Assembly: GCA_963932185.1 (NCBI GenBank)
Contig: OZ010671.1
Span: forward strand, 36,617,131 to 36,681,130
Reading direction: 5' to 3'
Length of the DNA: 64,000 bases
Source of the DNA: Troglohyphantes excavatus
Taxonomy: Eukaryota > Arthropoda > Arachnida > Araneae > Linyphiidae
Shown: piece by piece, positions 42,282-55,210 of the stretch
Layout of the letters: each line of letters begins with the position of its first letter
How positions within the stretch are numbered: position 1 is the first letter of the stretch
Made by a program: the position numbers and the translations under genes
Notes under the pieces: generated by a model
The model's input: the letters and a program-made list of their open reading frames with translations, nothing else
Told to the model about the DNA's origin: nothing
Database searches by the model: none

Positions 42282-44646
42282 TCATTAACTTGAAAAGAAT
42301 CCTATTAAATAAGTTTAAATACAGTTTATCAATTTTAGTGGTTTTTGTCCCAATATTTTACCCTTAATATATATTTTTATTTTATTTACTTAATTAACAA
42401 CAAAACTACTTATTTTTTAAAACGAATTCTTGAATCCACTCAAGGTTTAGTCCCGAGCGTACTTGTTTAAATAATGAAAATACGTAAGATTTTTTTCTAT
42501 CATATATATAGTGCAAACTTTACGCTTCACAAATTTTTTCAAAGAAATAGAAACCTACCGCGTTGCAGAGGACTGTTACTTTTTAAAGATAGAATGCAAA
42601 TTCAAGAAAATCAGCGTTCCGTTTCAAATGCGGCAGACCGTTAAATAATAACAACCGTGACCAACATTATGGGCAACCCTCAAAAAGCGTACAAGAATCA
42701 CAAATATATTTTTTGTTTATTTTTTGTTTTTTCTAACAATAAAGAAAATGAAGAATAAAAAACTTGTCTATGAAAATATAAATTAAATGGCTATAGTAAA
42801 TATATATTCCCTTTCGCAAAAGTAAAGAGAAATTCTAAAATGTTTGCCATATTTCAAACTTTATTAAATATTTTTTTAGAGATGAGCAAAGTTAATTCAA
42901 GGCTATTTTAATGTTATAACTAAAAATTTTGAATATAGGATAAACAAAACTTAAACATATTCAGTTCAATATATCGTGGGATCAGAAGTAAAGCCACGTA
43001 TATTTAAACGAAATATTAGCATCCGTAGCTACGAACGAAATAAAAGCAATAAACTTCTAAACGTGAATGATCTTCGTGCTGTGCTCCAGAAATTAAAAAA
43101 AAACATTGACCTTGGACTTGGTTGCCAACAACGACTGCTAAATGTTCGGTTTAAGTATACATGGTTTTACTTTAAGCCGACGATATTTCGAATGTTCATA
43201 ACATTAAAAAAAAAATTAGAATTCTGTTCTATGCGTGAAAATACGTTTTAATGAAATGCGCGTAATATTAACTTATAAACGTCATAACTATGAACAGATT
43301 TTTAAGGATATGTTAAATCATGGTTCTTGTAATATTCTAAGTGAGTTTTTTTAAGTGAAGTGAAGAGAAGCTCATTCGAACATGTAGCTCAGTGTCACGA
43401 AAGGGATTATTCCAAACAATGGAATATTGATTTTCTGGACCTACAAATGAAGCAGTGGAATAAAACCGGATGATGCTGGTTTAAAGGGATAATGGAAAGG
43501 AAGTAATAGACAAAGATAAACTAATTAGTTGTGTGATTTATGGTACATGAGCTAATGTTTTGTTCTTATACTTATATTGTCAAAATTCTATCGAATCTTC
43601 TTGGCCGAGGGAATAGAGCGTTGGAACGAGAGGTCTGCGATTTGCTCGTCGATAATAAATTTTTGTATTGTTCAAAATTGTCCTAATTTTTGACGAAATA
43701 AATTTCGCTAAACAAACGACAAAATGAATTTTATCAGTTTGACGAAATACTTAATCGGAGCATATAGCATTCGTCTGTTACGTCAAAAATGATAAAAAAT
43801 TCGCCATATATGGAAGGGAATTTTTAACAAAGCAAGCTAAGTTAGTTTAATGACTTCTCAGAAAAACAAATGCAAAGATATTAGGAACAAACAATATCAA
43901 TAAAGAATAGTTAACCCAATAAAATAAACATTGAAAATTAGGCGGCTGTTGCTTGTTAACCTACAAACATCAATCAACACGGATCAACTCCTCAGATGGT
44001 CTTAATAAGTGATTATTCCTCTACCAACCACGTGTCAACAACCAGCAATTAAGCCCGATAAGAACAATGCAAAATAAGTTGGCAACACAAGAGTCAAGAC
44101 GAGACACGCTTGGTATCCCGGAGACCATTAGAAGAGGTCAAGACACTAGCTTGCCTGTAAGGGGAGGAATAAATTAGAGAAGGTAAAAAGAAATAACACC
44201 TTAGAAAGAACTGGAGATTCGAATGTATTCAGTAACACCCTTTTTGAGGATATCTTCCCATATCTATTCTTGCAATTTGTTCTTTTCTTTCTCTAACAAA
44301 CTGGATGGTGTTTTGTGGCCATTCTTAGAACAAGGCTTGTGGGAAGCTGTGTTGGTTTGTGAAAGGTTGCTATGGTGACATTTGGGGTTGAGTCATCCGC
44401 AGCAAAAGACTAACTTTTTTTTTGTTGAAAAAAATTGAGTTGAGACATCTGTTTTCTTAACTGTGAGTGGAGTTTTGGGGAAAATTTAATTAGTAGTCAT
44501 TCAAGTTTGAAAATTGCTATTTCTTGTGCGATTGATATTTAAAAACATTCGCCAGTCTATCAAGTAAAACAAAAAAAAGAACAAAATCAAAGTATCAATA
44601 GAAGAAGTCATTGTTCCTGGAATAATTTTTTTGTGTGGTTATGGTT
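42282..44646. other. Intergenic or intronic, no gene recognised
   Basis: Contains a tRNA-like SINE-head remnant at 43597-43652 (TTGGCCGAGGGAATAGAGCG) and a GC-richer patch at 43930-44180 with CACGTG. GTTGCTATGGTGAC at 44366-44379 matches 11 of 14 bases of the RFX X-box palindrome. No splice-bounded coding exon was found. Confidence 0.4.
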
Positions 44647-44708
44647 TTGTTTTGTTTTGTTAATTAACGTCGTACTAGAGCTGCACAGTGGGCTATTGGC
44701 GACGTTTG
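44647..44708 (-). mobile_element. SINE 3'-tail fragment
   Basis: The minus strand reads CGTCGCCAATAGCCCACTGT, then GCAGCTCTAGTACGACGTTA and ATTAAC, matching the SINE tail. The head is absent. Confidence 0.7.
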
Positions 44709-45313
44709 TGTGTTATGTGCATTTGAAGTATTTCAATTATGTTCTATGAAGTACGTATAAAATTGCGATTCTTCGGTTTTTTATTTTGCATATCTTACCA
44801 ATTTCTCAAATAGTGTAAGAATGTTTTTTAAAAGATGAAAAATCAACAGAAATAATAAGAAAATTACGCAGAGAAAATTGCCACAAAAAATTATATTAAA
44901 AAATACTACACAGGATCGTCAAGAAATTGCTAGGCGATGATCATTGTTTGGCTGTTTCACATTTAGTTGCATCGGAATAATAAAACAATATTTTTACCAA
45001 AATACTTCTCTTATGTTTTAAACAAGTCCCTTAGATTTAACAACAAAGTAGTTGAAGTGTAGAAAAAGAAAGGTTTATTATGTGTAGTTACACATCCAAA
45101 CCAACCAACGCCCACCAATTTGTGACCACCCTGTAAATTAGGAATTCATTTTTCTTTCAACCCGAAAGTATTCGAATATTAATGAAATCTTTTCCATAGA
45201 ATTCGATCAACATAAAAGAGATATGGATATTGTCAGGAACAATAAACACAACTATATTTAGGCTGTCAAAATACTAAACAAATATAAAATAAAAGATATT
45301 CTTGATCGTTAAT
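44709..45313. other. AT-rich, no feature recognised
   Basis: No coding stretch, repeat family or RNA gene could be supported. Confidence 0.4.
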
Positions 45314-45577
45314 TCATTCAAACAATTCCATTGCAAGGCGGAAGATTCGATTCGTAGCTATGACAACCGGCATGTCGTGACATGGTTGTCCAAGTTGAAT
45401 AGAATCGCCGCCATTTCCTGGACGGAAGTAGGGATCCGAAAACGATTGTGAATAGTTAATCGCTGTTCCTGCGGGTGTCATTGCCATTGTGGTGTGGTAA
45501 ATAATAACGGGTCTGATGATGCGAAACAAACAGCTGTTTCTTTGCCCATGAACTTCAGCTTGGGTGGTGTTGAGCAT
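45314..45577 (-). CDS. Unassigned 87-codon open frame
   Basis: Starts at ATG in an A-rich context (AGAAAATGC) and ends TGA. The protein is Gly/Pro/Asn-containing (AGTAINYSQSFSDPYF, GNGGDSIQLG) with no signal peptide, membrane segment or motif I recognise. It is GC-richer than both flanks, as the real exons here are, but no poly(A) signal follows and the opposite strand is also partly open. It could be a lineage-specific small gene, a UTR piece, or chance. Confidence 0.2.
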   Translation of the reverse strand: MLNTTQAEVHGQRNSCLFRIIRPVIIYHTTMAMTPAGTAINYSQSFSDPYFRPGNGGDSIQLGQPCHDMPVVIATNRIFRLAMELFE

Positions 45578-47940
45578 TTTCTGTTAATTTTAGCGTTTTT
45601 TTTAACGGATCTTTGCAGTGGTGTATTTTATATTTAGTGTTTAAATATTTATATTTAAAAGAGTATCAATCGAATATCAAAAGATTTTATTTTTATTTGA
45701 GTTACTAGGGGGCTCCGCCAACTCACGGATAATATAACTTCTAAACTAATAATCGTATTGAAACAAAATAAATATTCTTATTTATCAAACGTTTCTTAAC
45801 AAATTCACTTAATTTCGTAATTTTAGAATTTTTACTCTTCGAGATACGATCCGAATAACAGCGAAAGAATTGAAAATAAATTTCCCTAGGGCTTACTTTT
45901 TTTTAAAATAGAGGTAAAATTTTATTTTTAGTGTAAGAGTAAATTTTTATATGTGTCTTTGTTTATAGCTTCATTTTCCTATGATTAGAACAAAACTAAA
46001 TTAAAAGGAATAATTTGATATAATTTTCTAATAAAAATAGGTTTATTTACAACTCAACTTCAAACCATAATTAAAAAAAAATTGAGGTTCACAGTCTGAT
46101 CTTTACTTTCCTGGAAGTAGACAATTTTTGGGTTATTATTTAATTTACATTTACAATGACTACAATCAGATTGTTTTTAAAGAATACGTAGTTTGTTGCT
46201 TCAAATCAAATAAACAAAACGAAATAAAAAATTCCACGGATCAACTGCATTTAATGAGTTTTGAACCATGTGATTTTTGTTATTTTTACTTGCGATTATC
46301 ATTTTAGTATTACACAACTTTCAGAACTAAGTGAATTCTTCTTGTATATTTAATATATTTTTTTTTTATAGTTCATTGAAATATTTGTAAAATAAAGTAA
46401 GGGCTTTTATACTACTTTCTTTAAGTTTATCTAAAGTAGTGTTGCTTCAAATTTTTTCTTCTTCTAGTATTACAGTCATGGTTTTTTAGTATTTAACCGT
46501 CATAAGTGTTTTTTCTAGTAGATGAAAATACAATTAAGGACCTAATACGATATTTATTTATTTATATATATTTATGTATATATATTTTTCATGATAAATA
46601 CTAGTTAGTGTTCACTGTGTTAACTAAACTGTGTTTGGCAGATACATTCATGCGATTATCAATATTTATTAGTTATTCCATAAAAATGAACCGCAGTTCA
46701 AGTAAACAGTAGCAAAACGGGAAATAATAATTATATTTAAAGTATTTTTAGATTATCTGTTTCAGAATCTGTATGTGGAGAGTTTATAAAGCTTTTTTAA
46801 ATTTAAGAATGTAAACACAATTTAGAATCAATAAAAGCATTTGTATTAGATACATTTTTTTTTCTTTTCACTCATTATTTCTAGATGTTCACTACGCAAT
46901 AAGTTTATATTTCGGTATTTGAATTTATATCTAAACTAATCTTTCTTAGCATAATTCAATCCTAAAAATATCTTAAGAAAAGAAATCATAATGTAAAATA
47001 AAAATATGCACATTCATACAAATTTAGGCCATGTGATTTTGTGTGTGTGGCTGTAGACAATTATTTTCATTCTAATCCTCTTTCAATAAAAATACTGCAA
47101 CTCAAAATGGCCGACTATTTTAAACATATATAATCAATATACTTATCTTGTTTTAATTTAGTTGTAATAGGATTAAAGTAGCGAAAAGGTCGGAACCTTG
47201 ATTACTGAAGCAATGCTATTCAAGATTTCGAATCGAGTCCAGTTGTTATTGAACTGGAACAAATCCCACCAATAAGTGACCTCGGAATCACAACAGATTT
47301 CATTCAACAATTTCTTAATGCATAAAACTGCACTCGTCTCCAAGTAATGGTAGAAAGTTGGTGGGTATTTGCATTTTGCTTGAAGCGTCGAGTTAGGTCT
47401 TACGTGATGGCAATAACTGATATTGTCAGTCAGTCATTGACCACTACTAAACATTGTGTTGATGGTAAAAACGCTTAAACGTTAAAGCATCGAACATTAT
47501 TCACAATATGATAGTATATTAAAAAAAAAAACACTTTACGTTGCTAAAATTTTGAAAATAAAATTTAATGTGGCTATAAATCGAAAAATAGTTTATTTTC
47601 GAAGGAATTGAGTTTAGAATAGAAAGAATATGAAAGATATCTATTGCCATAGTAATTGACATAAAAACAAAATTAAACAAGGCTTAAGGTTTTAGCAACA
47701 TTAAAGCATGACTTTTCTAAAATTAAAATCCGCTATTCATTTACTATCAGAAATTTTTAGGATATTTTTTATAATTATCCCTTTTTCATCAGAACATTGA
47801 AGGATATTTTGATATAAATGGTTATTTTTTTTGTTTTAAATACTACATAGGTAAAGCCGGGCTTTAACTATAATATGATGACTATTAGTTAAATTGTGAG
47901 CATTAAATTTCAATTAAAAGTGCGATTCTTTGTTGTTTTA
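45578..47940. other. Long AT-rich stretch, no gene recognised
   Basis: TA-rich simple sequence near 46550-46600. A tRNA box B-like TTCGAATCGAGTCC occurs at about 47228 without a cloverleaf. Otherwise nothing supported. Confidence 0.4.
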
Positions 47941-48191
47941 ATACTGTCCTACCGCCAGCAGAAAACCCAGCAGCAGAAATATTTTGTCTGGTGGATGCCA
48001 TGTAAACGGACGATTTTACACAATTACAGGCCTGGATTGTAAAAGGAATGGGTTTTAATTGGCTGATAGTAAGAAATCTAAATTCGCATTTACGTTCTTT
48101 TGAGGCTGCTCAACCTTCAGAATTGAGTAAAATCGCGTGTTTTTGTAGCAGAATTCTGTCGGTAGGTTTTCTGCTGGTGGTTGGACAGTAT
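47941..48191. mobile_element. 251-bp MITE with TTTA flanks
   Basis: Inverted ends ATACTGTCCTACCGCCAGCA and TGCTGGTGGTTGGACAGTAT, extending to about 28 bp through GAAAACC. Direct TTTA at 47937-47940 and 48192-48195. A second internal inverted GCAGCAGAAA/TTCTGTC pair is present. Non-coding. Confidence 0.8.
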
Positions 48192-48647
48192 TTTATATGT
48201 AGAGAAAATTATCAGATTTTAGAATATTATTAATTTTAAAACATTTATTGGTTCAATAATTAGAGAGCAGTCCTTATGCTTTTTAGAGGTGGTCATTCGT
48301 TAAAATATAATAAAAATGGCCAATAAGTTAGGTCCAAAATATTTATTCCTATATTATTATATTGAAAAATGTCGGGGAAATCATTGTAAAAAAACAATTT
48401 TAGTAAATTTTACTTCTGGTCGAGTTGGCAATTTCCAATCTAAAACTAATTTTTCCCATCCAAGGGGAAAAAATAAGTAAACTCCGCGACTCTAAAAGAA
48501 GTTGATAATTACGCATATTTGACTTGGCAATATTTAATACTATATATCTCTTCCCCCCCCCCCCCCCCTCCCCCTCCCAATCATAAATCCTAGTGATGAC
48601 CTTGCATACAATCTACTCCTCAATGGTTTCTAAATAACAGTTAAAAC
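48192..48647. other. AT-rich flank with a C-rich run
   Basis: A CCCC/TCCCC tract lies at 48553-48579. No other feature. The last eight bases are the left target duplication of the following element. Confidence 0.5.
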
Positions 48648-49836
48648 TAGGGATGTGAAAAAAAAGAACACCCTGTTCTTTTTCACCTGTTCTTTAAAAA
48701 GAACAGGAACAGCCTGTTCTTCAATTTAAAGAAACTCTGTTCTTTTTTCTGATCTGTTTTTTTCGGATGTATTCTATCTTAACTTGATGTATCGCTAATC
48801 CTAAACATGTCTTGTCTAAAGATTTATATTTTTAAGCACTTCAAATGACAAATAGTGCTTTTGGTGTTTTGCAATAATTTAGTTTTAAAAGAAGGCACTT
48901 ATTTTTTAATAAAAATGTATTAAGTTTTATAAAACTTTTAACATTTCATAAAACTTGTGTTTATTACGCGGTTTCGTTGATTCTTATCGATTGAACACTT
49001 TCATTGCAATATCTGCAATTTGATTAATTTAATAGTACTTAGTTAATTTAATACTTATATCGAACGATCGAATTGCTTAATAGTTGCGTTTATGAAATAT
49101 ATGTAATGAAAGGGGTATAAAATCCGTCAAAGAATATTTTAATGCGACAACACTTTAAGAAAATCAACATTAAACAAAAGCTTAAATAATTCCTAGTAGT
49201 TAATAGTTAGTTTCACTATAATATGTATATTTTGGTGTGAAAAGTTAGATTTTGGATATGTCATTGATATAGAGAATATTTATTTACATATCATGGTAGA
49301 AATTTCAGTGTTCAAATTATGTTTCAGAAATATTAATTATGATAATGAAATTTTCTATTAGCGGGGATTTTTAATGTCATGTAAAACCAATTTTTAAAAC
49401 AAATTATTAAAAAACGTTCTAAAACAAATTATTTGTATGAAGTAATACAAAGAATATTTCTGAACTTTTTATGAAAGAAAATAATTTATATTAATAAGAG
49501 GGCCTAAAATTTATTATAATTTAAAACTATTTTTTTATCACAAAATAATGTAATATTATCTGTTCAGAATATATTTTAAATTGTATTAAATGACATTTCT
49601 TTGACAAAAAAGATATTTTTAGAGTAAATAAAGCCTTGAATTATTTGTTATAAATCGAAACGAAAACGTAATTAAAATTTAAATATTTCAGCTCTTATGA
49701 ATAAACCTTTCACTTTTTAAAAATTAAAGTAAAGCAATAATTCATATCAGTGTTTAAGATATAAAAACATCTGTGTTGCGACTTTCCACTCCAGAGCACT
49801 CCATAATGCAAATACAATTTTAAAAATAGAAATTCA

Positions 49837-51110
49837 TTTCCATTCTTACTATTTACTTTTATAATTTTTTTTTCTAGTCGCTAGGCCGCTTTAACACAGG
49901 GCCCTGTGCGATGTCACACGTCGCACACCCCTAAGAGCCACCGTGCCCAGCGCTTTCGCACTGTGCTGCAAGAATATTTCACTCTGATATGCTTTCTGCT
50001 CAGAATGCAGCAAAAAGAACGCCCCTGTTCTTCTAAAGAGCAGGGTGTTCCAAAGAGCAGGGTGTTCCAAAGAGCAACCTGTTCTTAAGAGCAACCTGTT
50101 CTAAAGAGCAACCTGTTCTAAAGAGCAACCCTGTTCTAAATAACATCCCTGTTCTAAAGAACAGCCCTGTTCTAAAGAGCAGGGTGTTCTTTTTTGGAAC
50201 GGGTGTTCTTTCTTGAAACGTGTGTTCTATTTTAGAACAGGTGTTCTTTTTCGGATTAGGGTTGTTCTTTTTAGGGGCCAGGGCTAATTAGTTTTTGAAG
50301 CTGTTTTTAGTAGATATGCGTACTTTGCTCTCTATAATATGATAATTGGCTACTGAACTGCTTGTGTCATTTATTTTGAGGTGATTTGTTATGACTTTTA
50401 GGGAAGGTAGTCAAATTATCTAAAGATATTTTACATAATTTCATTACAAAGAAAATTTTGAATAAATAGTTGTGAAATTTCTTTATATTAATTGTTAGTC
50501 TTAGATGATAAATATTACATAACGGAAAAAAATTGGAATGGCCGATTCAATATTACAGGTAGGATGTTTTGTATAAAAATTATACATGCTTCGAGTTGTT
50601 TTAAAATTATTTCAAAATTTGAATATTTCGTGTTGTGTTTGTTAGTTGTTTGTGTTCTAAAAAAATTATGCAAATGATTTTGATCCGAATTTCTTATGTT
50701 AAATGTGTATACAAAAAAACAAAATTTGGTAATAAATGATAAATTTATATAAATTAAAAAATATATATTATCTACCCTGAAGAAATGTTCTATTTATATC
50801 TTTATGTTGTAATTTGTATTTTTAACATGTACTAAATTAAAAAGCTAAAATAAAGGATTTGCAAATTTATATTAAGAATATATTAAAAACTATTAGACTA
50901 GATTCTTGATCATGTAGTTAATTATAAGTAAGTCGTTTTCAAAACTTTATAACTTAATATAATCCTTTAATTTTATTAGTTTTTTTTTTTTAAATAAATT
51001 TTCAGATGGATATTTTTTGGCTTTTGGCAGTATTTTTTTGTTAATTTCTACGAATAGTTACAGAATTTGATACAAAGAAAGATGCGTGTTTTTTTTCCGT
51101 TACGGAACTT
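49837..51110 (+). repeat. 1.27-kb tandem duplication inside the hAT element, copy 1
   Basis: Runs from TTTCCATTCTTACTATT to CCGTTACGGAACTT and is repeated almost base for base at 51131-52422. The left part holds GC-rich sequence (GGGCCCTGTGCGATGTCACA) and an array of ~18-bp TGTTCTAAAGAGCAACC/C units (50035-50180), followed by GTGTTCTTTTTT-type words in the opposite sense. Confidence 0.93.
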
Positions 51111-51130
51111 GTTTTTTTTCCGTCCGACTT

Positions 51131-52422
51131 TTTCCATTCTTACTATTTACTTTTATAATTTTTTTTTCTAGTCGCTAGGCCGCTTTAACACAGGGCCCTG
51201 TGCGATGTCACACGTCGCACACCCCTAAGAGCCACCGTGCCCAGCGCTTTCGCACTGTGCTGCAAGAATATTTCACTCTGATATGCTTTCTGCTCAGAAT
51301 GCAGCAAAAAGAACGCCCCTGTTCTTCTAAAGAGCAGGGTGTTCCAAAGAGCAGGGTGTTCCAAAGAGCAACCTGTTCTTAAGAGCAACCTGTTCTAAAG
51401 AGCAACCTGTTCTAAAGAGCAACCCTGTTCTAAATAACATCCCTGTTCTAAAGAACAGCCCTGTTCTAAAGAACAGCCCTGTTCTAAAGAGCAGGGTGTT
51501 CTTTTTTGGAACGGGTGTTCTTTCTTGAAACGTGTGTTCTATTTTAGAACAGGTGTTCTTTTTCGGATTAGGGTTGTTCTTTTTAGGGGCCAGGGCTAAT
51601 TAGTTTTTGAAGCTGTTTTTAGTAGATATGCGTACTTTGCTCTCTATAATATGATAATTGGCTACTGAACTGCTTGTGTCATTTATTTTGAGGTGATTTG
51701 TTATGACTTTTAGGGAAGGTAGTCAAATTATCTAAAGATATTTTACATAATTTCATTACAAAGAAAATTTTGAATAAATAGTTGTGAAATTTCTTTATAT
51801 TAATTGTTAGTCTTAGATGATAAATATTACATAACGGAAAAAAATTGGAATGGCCGATTCAATATTACAGGTAGGATGTTTTGTATAAAAATTATACATG
51901 CTTCGAGTTGTTTTAAAATTATTTCAAAATTTGAATATTTCGTGTTGTGTTTGTTAGTTGTTTGTGTTCTAAAAAAATTATGCAAATGATTTTGATCCGA
52001 ATTTCTTATGTTAAATGTGTATACAAAAAAACAAAATTTGGTAATAAATGATAAATTTATATAAATTAAAAAATATATATTATCTACCCTGAAGAAATGT
52101 TCTATTTATATCTTTATGTTGTAATTTGTATTTTTAACATGTACTAAATTAAAAAGCTAAAATAAAGGATTTGCAAATTTATATTAAGAATATATTAAAA
52201 ACTATTAGACTAGATTCTTGATCATGTAGTTAATTATAAGTAAGTCGTTTTCAAAACTTTATAACTTAATATAATCCTTTAATTTTATTAGTTTTTTTTT
52301 TTTAAATAAATTTTCAGATGGATATTTTTTGGCTTTTGGCAGTATTTTTTTGTTAATTTCTACGAATAGTTACAGAATTTGATACAAAGAAAGATGCGTG
52401 TTTTTTTTCCGTTACGGAACTT
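51131..52422 (+). repeat. 1.29-kb tandem duplication inside the hAT element, copy 2
   Basis: Differs from copy 1 mainly by one extra 18-bp unit (AAGAACAGCCCTGTTCTA) in the short array, which shifts the offset from 1294 to 1312 bp. The 20-bp junction (51111-51130) repeats part of the T-rich end of the unit. Confidence 0.93.
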
Positions 52423-53804
52423 CAAAAGACTTTAACTGACATCTTAGTAAAGATGTCGGGATATAGGATAAGATTTACTAGAAACGGGAAGGGGAGGGAG
52501 TGATTTCTATTACTAAATGGGAGGTGGGGATAAGGGGTGTTGATGCGATTACGTAAATAACACTCTTGTCGGTGTTTTTTGTGAGGGTTTCGGTCTCGGT
52601 TCTTTGTCTCACTGGTGTGGGTGAAGTTAGAAAAGGAATGCGATCTGTTGGGATTTAGAGAGTCGGTGGCAATTCATTTTCAGCTGACTTGTATTTATAC
52701 GCATTTTCTCTGTTCCTTACTTGCTGATCTGTAGACTATGCGATATGAACATTCAAAAGTAGTTACTATTTATTTTAAAATTAAATAGGATTATCATGTT
52801 AATTTTTAAACTCTGATTTCAATATAATCTTGAAAAGGTCTTCACCGGTATGTAACTATTTTAATATAACCGATTCCTCTAAATCTATAGCAGTATGTAC
52901 TATATGTAGGTGTAATCGTTCTTGTAAAAAATGTATATATTAATGGTTCGGATATTTGGGTGAAACAGCTAATTATTTTCTGTTGTTTTGTATATTTGTA
53001 CTTTAATGGTGTATAGAAATATTAGTGTATTACGTTATTTACTGTACTTGAAAGAGATGAATGTAACTTTTTATTACTATAACTTTTATCATATCTTGAA
53101 CATTGGAGACACTCAGAAGTTCTTGAAATGAGTTTTCCTTTCGGATTTTATTTTTGAAATCTTAACAAATGAATAGCTATTAAAATATTATTTTTATTTG
53201 ACCTTCATTTCCTTTCAATCTACAAACTAGCAAGCAAATTATTACAAATTTGCAATGCTTATTGATTTAGGAATAAAATGTATTATAATAACATATAAAT
53301 ATATGAAAAATGCTTGCGTCCTAGAGATCCCTTCAAGGAACTTATAATTTTCTTTATAATTCGTATATATTACTGCTCTAAATTATTAGAATTGTGCGTT
53401 ATTGAAACTAGGAATTTGCTATATTAAAACTTTTATCACCATTACATCTGATTTTGAAAGCCAGCATTAAAATTTTTAATTTTTCTGTTTTTTCTGTAAA
53501 AAATTTTGTAATGTATTATTTTCTGAAATGTCGATATGAATTTAAACTAATTATTAATAGTTTTCTTATTTTGAAAATTATAGATCCTTTGTTTATTTTT
53601 AATTATTTACTATATAAAATAAAATTAATCAGCATTTGTAATTTTTATGGTTTTAAGTTTAAAAATACTACACACAAAAAGTTCTAAAAAAAAAGAACAG
53701 TTTTCTGAAAAGAACAGGTTAAAGAACAGTTCTTTTAAAAAGAACAGGAACAGGGAACACCTGTTCTTTAAAAAGAACATACATTTCACATCCCTAGTTA
53801 AAAC

Positions 53805-54294
53805 TATACTCAGAGAAATCGTAAGCCTGGTCGGATTTACTTTTAAAAAATGGGCGGATACAGGTGTGACAACAGTAGCCTACTCTTCCGTGAAACGTTG
53901 AGGGAGTGTTTCCTGTGGTTCTCTACACTTGGGTAGCCGATCTCTGCACTCGGTAGCCGAAAACAAACAGCCGAACCGCGTCGAAAATCCCTCTTCAATT
54001 TACCCACGGAGACGTTGTTTGAAAGTCGACAAAAGGAAAGAATATCCAATCCAAGCTGAAACAACATTAGAGATAGTCTTTGTGGGTAGAGCTGCCGATG
54101 ATGATGCTTTATTCTGGAATTGAGGAATGTAGATTTGAGATGGCTTATTTTCCTTATACACACTTATAATAGCGCCTAGGATGTAGATGTAGGATGAAAT
54201 TGCTTTCGTTGTGAAATATATTTCGTGTGCATTTTATATGAGAGAACTTTAATCGAAATAGTCTTGATTCCCTAAAAATAATTGGAATCTGTGT
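53805..54294. other. Moderately GC-rich stretch, no gene recognised
   Basis: Both strands stay open over 53843-54163 (106 codons on minus, 64 on plus), but neither translation matches a family or has exon borders. Confidence 0.35.
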
Positions 54295-54817
54295 CAGGGC
54301 CAGATTTAGGCATAGGCTATATAGGCTGCAGTCTAGGGGCTCGCGCCACAAAAGGACCAGCACCTTTTTACTAGTACCTAGTTTACTATTTTTTTTACCT
54401 AGTTTACTGCAATCTTTTCATGTGTGCATATGTTTAATGTGTGATAATTACACTGGGATTGTTTTACTTTTTTAGGTGGGAAATCAATTGTTTTTATTTT
54501 TCTTAGATTTTTATTTTTATTAGAGCCATTTGAGGGTAATAAGAAGAGTGCAATATTTTTATTATCGTTTTCATAGATTCCAGAATCCCATTGCACCTTG
54601 CGATTCCATGAAACTGTTGAAATTTTGTAATATAGTTTTAGAAATTTACACAAAAATCAGTGTATCCCAATTTTGTTTCTACGTTTCAAAAAGAATTAAT
54701 TTATTGTTAAATGAGAGGGGGATCATACATATATAATCCCCCCCCCCCCCTCATATAGTTGAGGAGCCCGCAACACATATTCAGCCTAGGGGCCTACTAA
54801 CTCTAAATCCAGCTCTG
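54295..54817. mobile_element. hAT-like MITE, CAGGGCCAGATTTAGG family, copy 1
   Basis: Ends CAGGGCCAGATTTAGG and CTCTAAATCCAGCTCTG are inverted. Flanks ATCTGTGT (54287-54294) and ACCGGTGT (54818-54825) agree at six of eight positions. GGGGCTC / GAGGAGCCCG words lie inside each end. 523 bp. Confidence 0.75.
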
Positions 54818-54825
54818 ACCGGTGT

Positions 54826-55105
54826 AACCGGCTCGTAATATAATTCACAGCATGTGTAAAAGAGTGTTGTCAGATTCGTTACTTTCACCCACCAAACATA
54901 ATTCGCCGTATAGAGGGGACTGGGGCACGTTAAATCCGTAGTGGTCCAATGTGCTCCCGCCTGCTAGCTTGGGTGTTTTCGTTGTCATATGACCATGGTT
55001 CAAAACTACAAGGCAGGGTTCCTGGGTCTTTCCTTCGGGATATACCCTAAACTGTCACCTGTAACTCGATGTACAGCTAAAGTGAGACTGTAATTCAACC
55101 ATTAA
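54826..55105 (+). mobile_element. tRNA-derived SINE, 5'-truncated
   Basis: Carries the SINE body (GGGGCACGTTAAATCCG, TCATATGACCATGGTTCAAA) and tail (GGGTCTTTCCTTCGGGATAT, GTACAGCTAAAGTGAGACTG). The tRNA head is not recognisable. Confidence 0.75.
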
Positions 55106-55210
55106 AATAATATTATTGGATGAAATGTAAAAAAGAAGATAAATTAAAATGGGATTTTAAAAAATCGTTTCTATCGTGGATAGAGCTACTTTTGCTTCTG
55201 AGAGACTTCC

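Larger units (their letters stand above)
48648..53796. mobile_element. 5.15-kb hAT-type element, non-autonomous, with internal duplication
   Basis: Termini TAGGGATGTGAAA / TTTCACATCCCTA are flanked by identical GTTAAAAC (48640-48647 and 53797-53804). The 8-bp duplication and TAGGG ends are the hAT signature. Both subterminal regions carry clustered inverted GAACA/TGTTCTTT words, likely transposase-binding repeats. The interior is AT-rich and holds a 1.3-kb tandem duplication. No frame long enough for a hAT transposase exists, so it depends on a helper. Confidence 0.92.

Noticed and set aside
50035..50230. AGAACA...TGTTCT arrays as steroid-receptor response elements
   Set aside because: Spacing between half-sites is mostly four or irregular rather than three. 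The same words cluster at the transposon termini, so transposase-binding repeats explain them better.
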